A program made the position numbers and the translations under genes. Positions 58,878 through 64,000 of a stretch of DNA of 64,000 nucleotides are shown one piece after another (positions within the stretch are counted from its first letter, which is position 1; each line of letters starts with the position of its first letter). The stretch is from the NCBI RefSeq assembly GCF_003025615.1, contig NZ_PYMJ01000016.1, positions 1 through 64,000 of the forward strand. Direction: 5' to 3'. The stretch is from Photobacterium frigidiphilum (lineage in GTDB: Bacteria > Pseudomonadota > Gammaproteobacteria > Enterobacterales > Vibrionaceae). The notes under the pieces are model-generated. The model did not search any database, was not told where the DNA came from, and saw nothing but the letters and a program-made list of their open reading frames with translations.

Positions 58878-59978
58878 TTATAATCTAATTGGCATCACAA
58901 CATACATCGCTTCATCATTGGCGCAATCTTCAACTAATGCACTGGCATTAGCATCGGTTAGCGACAAACGTACTTGGTCACATTTTAAGGTGTTAAGCAC
59001 ATCCAATACATAGCTAACGTTAAAACCGATTTCTAGGTCATCTCCCTGATAATCAACATCAAGAAACTCTTCTGCTTCTTCCTGCTCAGGGTTATTGGCG
59101 GTTATACGCATTTCGCCTTTTGACAAGTTAACGCGCACACCTCGGAATTTTTCGTTTGATAAGATCGCGGCACGTGAAAACGCTTTACGCAATTCGTCAC
59201 AACTCGCTTCAACAAACTTATTGCTGCTTTGTGGCATAACACGGCGGTAATCAGGAAAACGTCCATCGACTAGCTTCGAGGTGAATACAAAATTATTCAC
59301 AGTTGCTCGAATATTTGAATTACCGATTTGGATATCAACCATCGCTTCAGCGTTATCAAGCAAGCGCACCAGTTCCAATACGCCTTTACGCGGTACAATG
59401 ATCTGCTTTGTTGTCAGTTCTTGCGCTAAGTCGATTGCGCACACCGCCATACGGTGGCCATCTGTCGCGACCGATCGTAAATGGCTGCCGTCAGTTTCAA
59501 ACAACATACCATTCAAGTAATAGCGTACATCTTGATGTGCCATTGAAAATTGCGTGCTTTGGATAAGCTGACTCATACGACCTTGCGGTAACGTAAACTC
59601 AACTTCACTCTGCCAATCTTCAATATTAGGAAAATCAGCGGCAGGCAATGTCGATAATGAATAACGGCTACGACCAGAACGAATTAGAATACGATCGCCT
59701 TCAAGCGTAACGGCAATCTTGGCACCATCAGGTAAGCCACGACAGATGTCGAGAAACTTACGAGAAGGCACAGTCACTGCCCCGACTTCAAAATCAGCTT
59801 CTAGTGCTAATTTTGCAATCAGTTCGACTTCTAAATCGGTTCCTGTCATCGACAGGTATCCCTCTTCCACTTTAAGCAGAATGTTACCTAAGATAGGTAA
59901 AGAAGGACGACCGCCTAAAGCACCAGATACCTGCTGCAAAGGCTTTAATAAATGTTCGCGTTCGACGGTAAATTTCAT
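58878..59978 (-). CDS. dnaN: DNA polymerase III sliding clamp beta subunit
   Basis: A 366-residue beta clamp, the same length as E. coli DnaN and colinear with it (MKFTVEREHLLKPLQQVSGALGGRPSLPILGNILL at the start, YVVMPIRL at the end). It consists of three similar domains that dimerise around DNA and hold Pol III. Its ATG lies one base after the dnaA stop, so the two are tightly coupled. Confidence 0.98.
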   Translation of the reverse strand: MKFTVEREHLLKPLQQVSGALGGRPSLPILGNILLKVEEGYLSMTGTDLEVELIAKLALEADFEVGAVTVPSRKFLDICRGLPDGAKIAVTLEGDRILIRSGRSRYSLSTLPAADFPNIEDWQSEVEFTLPQGRMSQLIQSTQFSMAHQDVRYYLNGMLFETDGSHLRSVATDGHRMAVCAIDLAQELTTKQIIVPRKGVLELVRLLDNAEAMVDIQIGNSNIRATVNNFVFTSKLVDGRFPDYRRVMPQSSNKFVEASCDELRKAFSRAAILSNEKFRGVRVNLSKGEMRITANNPEQEEAEEFLDVDYQGDDLEIGFNVSYVLDVLNTLKCDQVRLSLTDANASALVEDCANDEAMYVVMPIRL

Positions 59979-59979
59979 A

Positions 59980-61422
59980 TCAGGTCGATAATGTTCTTAT
60001 TAGGTTTGAATAATCTTCTTTTATATCGTGGCTTTCTTCACGCAACTGCACTATTTTTCGGCAAGCATGTAAGACTGTGGTGTGATCTCGACCACCAAAA
60101 GCATCACCGATTTCAGGAAGACTGTGGTTTGTTAATTCTTTCGCCAGTGCCATCGCCATTTGGCGCGGTCGCGCCACGGAACGTGAACGACGCTTCGACA
60201 GCATGTCAGACATCTTTATTTTATAGTATTCAGCAACAGTCTTCTGAATATTATCAATAGTAACAAGCTTTTCTTGCAGCGCGAGCAAATCACGTAAGGC
60301 TTCACGCACAAAATCTATCGTAATTGCACGACCAGTGAAGTTGGCATTGGCGATAACACGATTCAATGCGCCCTCAAGCTCACGTACGTTTGAACGTAAA
60401 CGCTTAGCAATAAAGAACGCCACTTCATCGGGCAATCGAATATTATGATTTTCTGCTTTTTTCATTAAGATAGCGACCCGAGTTTCTAACTCTGGTGGCT
60501 CAATCGCAACGGTTAATCCCCAACCAAAACGTGATTTCAAACGATCTTCTACCCCATTGATTTCTCTAGGATAACGATCGGATGTCAAAATGATCTGTTG
60601 GTTACCTTCAAGCAAAGCATTAAAGGTATGAAAAAATTCTTCTTGTGAACGTTCTTTATTAGCAAAGAATTGAATGTCATCAATCAATAATGCATCAACA
60701 CTGCGGTAATAACGCTTAAATTCTTCAATGGCGTTATTTTGCAGTGCTTTCACCATATCTTGTACAAAACGTTCAGAGTGCATGTAAACCACGCGCGCAT
60801 TGGGTTTACGATCAGCAATTGCATTGCCAACCGCATGTAATAAGTGCGTTTTACCTAACCCCGTCCCACCATAAAGAAACAATGGGTTATACGCAGCGCC
60901 AGGATTATCTGACACTTGACGACAAGCAGCCAAACCCAGTTGATTCGATTTACCTTCAACAAAATTATTAAAATTATGCTTAGGATTCACATTCGAACGA
61001 TAACCTGATTTCGATTCAGGCTGTACGGGTGATGGTGCTGGCTCCCATGAGCGTGATGGCGGATCATCTTGCAATATTTGCGTTGCAGGTGATGGCTTTC
61101 GCGCTAACATCACTGCCGGAGCGGCTGGTGCCGCTGGTGCCGCTGGTGCAATATTTTGAGAAGGTGGTACAACAACTTGTCGGCTGCCCACTTCAAAACG
61201 CAAGATCGGTATATCCGTCCCACAGAATTCATTCAGTAGACGGTTAATATTATTAAGGTACTTATCCCTTACCCAATCGAGAACAAAACGATTAGGCGCA
61301 AAAAGGGTCAGCGTATTATCGTTTAACTCTGCTTGTAGGGGTCGAACCCACATGCTGAATTCTGTCGCAGGTAGCTCTTCTTGAAGACGTTGAAGGCACT
61401 GCAACCATAGCGAAGATGACAA
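59980..61422 (-). CDS. dnaA: Chromosomal replication initiator DnaA
   Basis: A 480-residue initiator. Domain I reads [29 protein letters not shown]. The linker domain II contains an Ala-Ala-Pro repeat ([12 protein letters not shown]) coded by a 9-base tandem repeat at 61121-61147. The AAA+ domain has Walker [10 protein letters not shown] and Walker [12 protein letters not shown]. Domain IV has the DNA-binding signature [15 protein letters not shown]. The start is TTG at 61422, supported by GGAG six bases upstream and by the Vibrio N-terminus SSSLWLQ; the open frame eight codons upstream has no support. Confidence 0.97.
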   Translation of the reverse strand: MSSSLWLQCLQRLQEELPATEFSMWVRPLQAELNDNTLTLFAPNRFVLDWVRDKYLNNINRLLNEFCGTDIPILRFEVGSRQVVVPPSQNIAPAAPAAPAAPAVMLARKPSPATQILQDDPPSRSWEPAPSPVQPESKSGYRSNVNPKHNFNNFVEGKSNQLGLAACRQVSDNPGAAYNPLFLYGGTGLGKTHLLHAVGNAIADRKPNARVVYMHSERFVQDMVKALQNNAIEEFKRYYRSVDALLIDDIQFFANKERSQEEFFHTFNALLEGNQQIILTSDRYPREINGVEDRLKSRFGWGLTVAIEPPELETRVAILMKKAENHNIRLPDEVAFFIAKRLRSNVRELEGALNRVIANANFTGRAITIDFVREALRDLLALQEKLVTIDNIQKTVAEYYKIKMSDMLSKRRSRSVARPRQMAMALAKELTNHSLPEIGDAFGGRDHTTVLHACRKIVQLREESHDIKEDYSNLIRTLST

Positions 61423-61485
61423 GTTCGACTCCACACTGAGTAACAAAACACAAAAAGGGATGTAATTTTATACCTGCTGGCTCTG

Positions 61486-61617
61486 GATCACCAGCAAAGA
61501 GATCGCAGATCCAGTGAATAAGATCCGACTTATTCACACAAACTGCACAGTCAAGCACTGGATCAACACAATTTACCCAGATATTACCCACAATACTATT
61601 AACATTGGGCTAAGATC
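61486..61617. promoter_or_regulatory. dnaA upstream control region: DnaA box and GATC cluster
   Basis: A consensus DnaA box TTATTCACA lies at 61530-61538. A one-mismatch copy in the other orientation (AGTGAATAA) lies at 61513-61521. Six GATC sites fall between 61486 and 61617. This fits DnaA autorepression and Dam/SeqA control, as at the E. coli dnaA promoter. A minus-strand TTGACT (about 61548-61553) could be a -35, but no good -10 pairs with it. A dyad TGCTGG-N10-CCAGCA spans 61475-61496. Confidence 0.65.
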
Positions 61618-61622
61618 CATAA

Positions 61623-61660
61623 AACCTAACTCTAGGTTATGTCAAATAACTCTAAGTTAT
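61623..61660. promoter_or_regulatory. Two adjacent dyads upstream of the ABC transporter operon
   Basis: AACCTA-N4-TAGGTT (61623-61638) and ATAACT-N3-AGTTAT (61646-61660) share a TAACTCTA(A/G)GTTAT-like sequence about 22 bases apart, two helical turns. They sit about 75-110 bases before the binding-protein gene and look like a paired operator. The regulator is unknown. Confidence 0.5.
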
Positions 61661-61734
61661 TTAAAAAAACCAAAGCCTACCAAGTAGGATGACAGAAATA
61701 GCTAATGATATAAGCCATACATGGAGTAAACAGG

Positions 61735-62490
61735 ATGAAAAGCTGGATAAAGACAACATTTACAGCGGTAGCACTAACTTTAGCGGCAAGCCAAACAGTA
61801 ATGGCGGCAACAGATGTGAAAGTTGGTATGTCTGGACGCTATTTCCCTTTTACTTTTGTAAAGATGGATCAGCTTCAGGGTTTTGAAGTCGATTTATGGG
61901 ATGAAATCGGTAAACGTAACGATTATAACGTTGAGTACGTTACCGCCAGCTTCTCTGGTCTATTTGGCTTACTAGACACGGGCCGTATTGATACCATTTC
62001 AAACCAAATCACTATCACACCCGAACGCCAAGCTAAATTCCTTTTTGCTGAACCTTATGTCATCGATGGCGCACAACTGGTAGTACGTAAAGGTAATACC
62101 GAGATTAAATCGACGGCTGATCTTGCAGATAAAACCGTAGGGGTAAACTTAGGTTCTAATTACGAACAACTATTACGTCAACTTGATAATGCCGCACAAA
62201 TCAACATTAAAACCTACGATGCGGGTATCGAGCATGATGTTGCTTTAGGCCGTACCGATGCATTTGTAATGGATCGCCTTTCTTCAATTGAGTTGATTAA
62301 AAAAGCGAATTTACCACTAGAATTAGCAGGTGAACCGTTTGAGACAATTGAAAATGCGTGGCCTTTTGTGAAAAATGAAAAAGGCGAGAAGTTACGTAAT
62401 GAGGTCAATACCGCACTAAACGCAATGCGTGAAGATGGCACATTGGCTGACATTTCAATGAAATGGTTTGATACAGATATCACCAAGTAA
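61735..62490 (+). CDS. Polar amino-acid ABC transporter, periplasmic binding protein
   Basis: A 251-residue family 3 solute-binding protein with a signal peptide (MKSWIKTTFTAVALTLAASQTVMA). Family blocks include MSGRYFPFTFVKMDQLQGFEVDLWDEIGKR, FSGLFGLLDTGRIDTISNQITITPERQAKFLFAEPYV and VGVNLGSNYEQLL. It resembles cystine/polar amino-acid binding proteins, but the ligand cannot be fixed from sequence. It heads a three-gene operon; Vibrio cholerae has the same transporter next to dnaA. Confidence 0.9.
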   Translation: MKSWIKTTFTAVALTLAASQTVMAATDVKVGMSGRYFPFTFVKMDQLQGFEVDLWDEIGKRNDYNVEYVTASFSGLFGLLDTGRIDTISNQITITPERQAKFLFAEPYVIDGAQLVVRKGNTEIKSTADLADKTVGVNLGSNYEQLLRQLDNAAQINIKTYDAGIEHDVALGRTDAFVMDRLSSIELIKKANLPLELAGEPFETIENAWPFVKNEKGEKLRNEVNTALNAMREDGTLADISMKWFDTDITK

Positions 62491-62596
62491 TATGTAAAGA
62501 CGTTAAGCTTCAATTCATTTTATCGCTAATAAGGCTCACCAATGGTGAGTCTTTGTGTCTCTGACAACATCCATAATCAACGGACAAGTAGCCATC

Positions 62597-63268
62597 ATGG
62601 GTTTCGATTTCAATTATATGCTTTCTCTGATGCCAATCTTGATGAAGTACCTTGGTACAACACTATCGATGGCAGTATGGGGACTAGGATTTGCACTAAT
62701 CATCGCGATAACGCTGGCTTTAGTACGAGTTTATAAGCTGCCAGTATTAAACCAACTGAGCCAGCTTTATATCAGTTTCTTTCGCGGAACCCCCTTGCTT
62801 GTGCAACTGTTCCTACTTTATTACGGTTTGCCGCAAGTCTTTCCGATATTTATTGGTTTAGATGCTTTCAGTGCATCAGTTATCGGATTGAGCTTACACT
62901 TCGCTGCCTATATGGCTGAGAGTATTCGAGCGGCCATTATTGGGGTCGATCGCAGCCAACGGGAAGCAAGCCTTGCCATTGGCATGACAGAAATGCAGGC
63001 AATGCGTCGTATTATTTTACCGCAAGCTACTCGTATCGCTTTGCCATCTCTAATGAATTATTTTATCGATATGATTAAATCAACCTCACTCGCCTTCACG
63101 CTTGGGGTAGCTGAAATTATGGCAAAAGCACAAATGGAAGCATCTTCTAGCTTTAAATTTTTTGAAGCCTTCTTGGCTGTTGCCTTTATTTATTGGGGAT
63201 TAGTGCTTGTACTAACCCAAGTACAAAATTGGGCTGAAGCAAAACTCAATAAGGCGTATGTACGATGA
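62597..63268 (+). CDS. Polar amino-acid ABC transporter, permease
   Basis: A 223-residue HisM/GlnP-type permease with about five membrane helices. The conserved ISFFRGTPLLVQLFLLYYGLP and the EAA loop EASLAIGMTEMQAMRRIILPQA, which contacts the ATPase, are present. ATG 62597 gives the usual N-terminus (MGFDFNYMLSLMPILMKYLGTTLSM). A longer GTG reading from 62555 is possible but is not family-like. Its stop overlaps the ATPase start (ATGA). Confidence 0.92.
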   Translation: MGFDFNYMLSLMPILMKYLGTTLSMAVWGLGFALIIAITLALVRVYKLPVLNQLSQLYISFFRGTPLLVQLFLLYYGLPQVFPIFIGLDAFSASVIGLSLHFAAYMAESIRAAIIGVDRSQREASLAIGMTEMQAMRRIILPQATRIALPSLMNYFIDMIKSTSLAFTLGVAEIMAKAQMEASSSFKFFEAFLAVAFIYWGLVLVLTQVQNWAEAKLNKAYVR

Positions 63269-64000
63269 TAGACATAAAAAAACTCACCAAACGCTTTGGC
63301 GATAGCACCATCTTTTCAGATCTGGACTTAACTATCACCAAGGGTGAAATTGTGGTGGTGATTGGCCCATCAGGCACCGGAAAATCCACGTTATTACGCT
63401 GTATTAATTTTTTAGAGACCGCTAATCAAGGAAAAATCACCATTGATGATGTGACGGTTGATACAACTCACGCCAAAAAGAACGATATTTTAGCGTTACG
63501 ACGTAAAACAGGCTTTGTTTTTCAAAATTATGCGTTATTTGCTCATTTAACGGCGCGGCAAAACGTTGCAGAAGGCTTAATCACCGTAAAAGGCTGGAAA
63601 AAAGACGAGGCCTACCAGCGAGCTCAACAAATTCTTGATGATATTGGGCTTGGTGATAAAGGAGATGCCTTTCCGGCAGCACTTTCTGGTGGTCAGCAGC
63701 AACGAGTGGGGATCGGACGCGCAATGGCATTAGAAGCCGAATTATTGCTATTTGATGAGCCAACATCCGCTTTAGACCCTGAATGGGTCGGTGAAGTGCT
63801 TACATTAATGAAAAAATTAGCCACCCGTCATCAAACCATGTTAGTGGTTACTCACGAAATGCAATTTGCACGCGAAGTGGCTGATAGAGTGATCTTTATG
63901 GCCGATGGTGAATTCGTAGAACAAGGCAAACCAGAGCAGATCTTCACCACTCCAAACGATCCAAGATTAAAAAAGTTCTTAAATCAGGTCGGGATCAACG
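63265..64000 (+). CDS. Polar amino-acid ABC transporter, ATP-binding protein (3' end outside window)
   Basis: At least 245 residues, open to the right edge. It is probably nearly complete, since the family is about 240-250 residues. Walker A is GPSGTGKS (34-41), the Q-loop VFQNYALF, the ABC signature LSGGQQQRVGIGRAM (140-154), Walker B LLLFDEPTSALD (160-171) and the H-loop VVTHEM. The ATG overlaps the permease stop by four bases. It powers uptake through the permease and binding protein encoded upstream. Confidence 0.93.
   Translation, partial: MIDIKKLTKRFGDSTIFSDLDLTITKGEIVVVIGPSGTGKSTLLRCINFLETANQGKITIDDVTVDTTHAKKNDILALRRKTGFVFQNYALFAHLTARQNVAEGLITVKGWKKDEAYQRAQQILDDIGLGDKGDAFPAALSGGQQQRVGIGRAMALEAELLLFDEPTSALDPEWVGEVLTLMKKLATRHQTMLVVTHEMQFAREVADRVIFMADGEFVEQGKPEQIFTTPNDPRLKKFLNQVGIN

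Noticed and set aside
61447-61734. Chromosomal origin of replication upstream of dnaA
   Set aside because: Only one exact and one near DnaA box and no obvious A/T-rich unwinding repeats; in Vibrio chromosome I the origin lies near mioC/gidA, not at dnaA.

Overview
The window comes from the origin-proximal part of a Vibrionaceae primary chromosome, most likely a Photobacterium (P. profundum-like). This is inferred from gene content and order plus protein similarity recalled from Vibrio and E. coli; no search was run. The backbone follows the Vibrio order: an amino-acid ABC transporter, then dnaA-dnaN-recF-gyrB, ibpA, avtA, glyS-glyQ, tusA, fadBA, yigZ-trkH-hemG and the start of a ribosomal RNA operon.

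Region 1 (1-9.2 kb). The left edge is the leader and tandem P1/P2 promoters of a leftward rRNA operon whose 16S gene lies just outside. Behind it, in the same direction, sit hemG, trkH and yigZ. The divergent fadB-fadA beta-oxidation operon carries a FadR-type operator. An acuI-type acrylyl-CoA reductase and a LysR regulator follow.

Region 2 (9.2-17.5 kb). This holds two small membrane proteins, tusA, a GDT1-family manganese exporter gene behind a yybP-ykoY-type Mn riboswitch, an OmpA-family lipoprotein, glyQ-glyS, avtA, and an ibpA heat-shock gene with a sigma-32 promoter and a ROSE-like RNA thermometer. Four parS-like sites (ParB targets) lie here and a fifth lies inside recF.

Region 3 (17.5-19.8 kb). 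A two-gene, translationally coupled operon encodes a ParM/StbA actin-like ATPase and an unrecognised coiled-coil partner. It resembles a plasmid type II partition module but sits in the chromosome beside the flagellar island.

Region 4 (19.8-55.3 kb). One contiguous lateral (swarming) flagellar cluster runs: lafU-lafT-lafS-fliL-fliK-fliT-fliS-fliD-lafA, a flagellin-like lafW-type gene, flgL to flgB, then flgA-flgM-flgN on the other strand, then fliJ-I-H-G-F-E, lafK and motY, and finally fliM-N-P-Q-R-flhB-flhA on the + strand. It supplies a complete basal body, export gate, rod, hook, filament, proton-type stator, sigma-28, anti-sigma and a sigma-54 activator. A consensus sigma-54 promoter precedes flgB. 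There is no fliO and there are no chemotaxis genes, and FliM lacks the usual CheY-binding N-terminal peptide.

Region 5 (55.3-64 kb). gyrB, recF, dnaN and dnaA run leftward in a tight block. The dnaA upstream region has a DnaA box and a GATC cluster. A divergent polar amino-acid ABC transporter (binding protein, permease, ATPase) runs off the right edge. The flagellar island plus parM operon appear to interrupt the gyrB-ibpA interval of the ancestral order.
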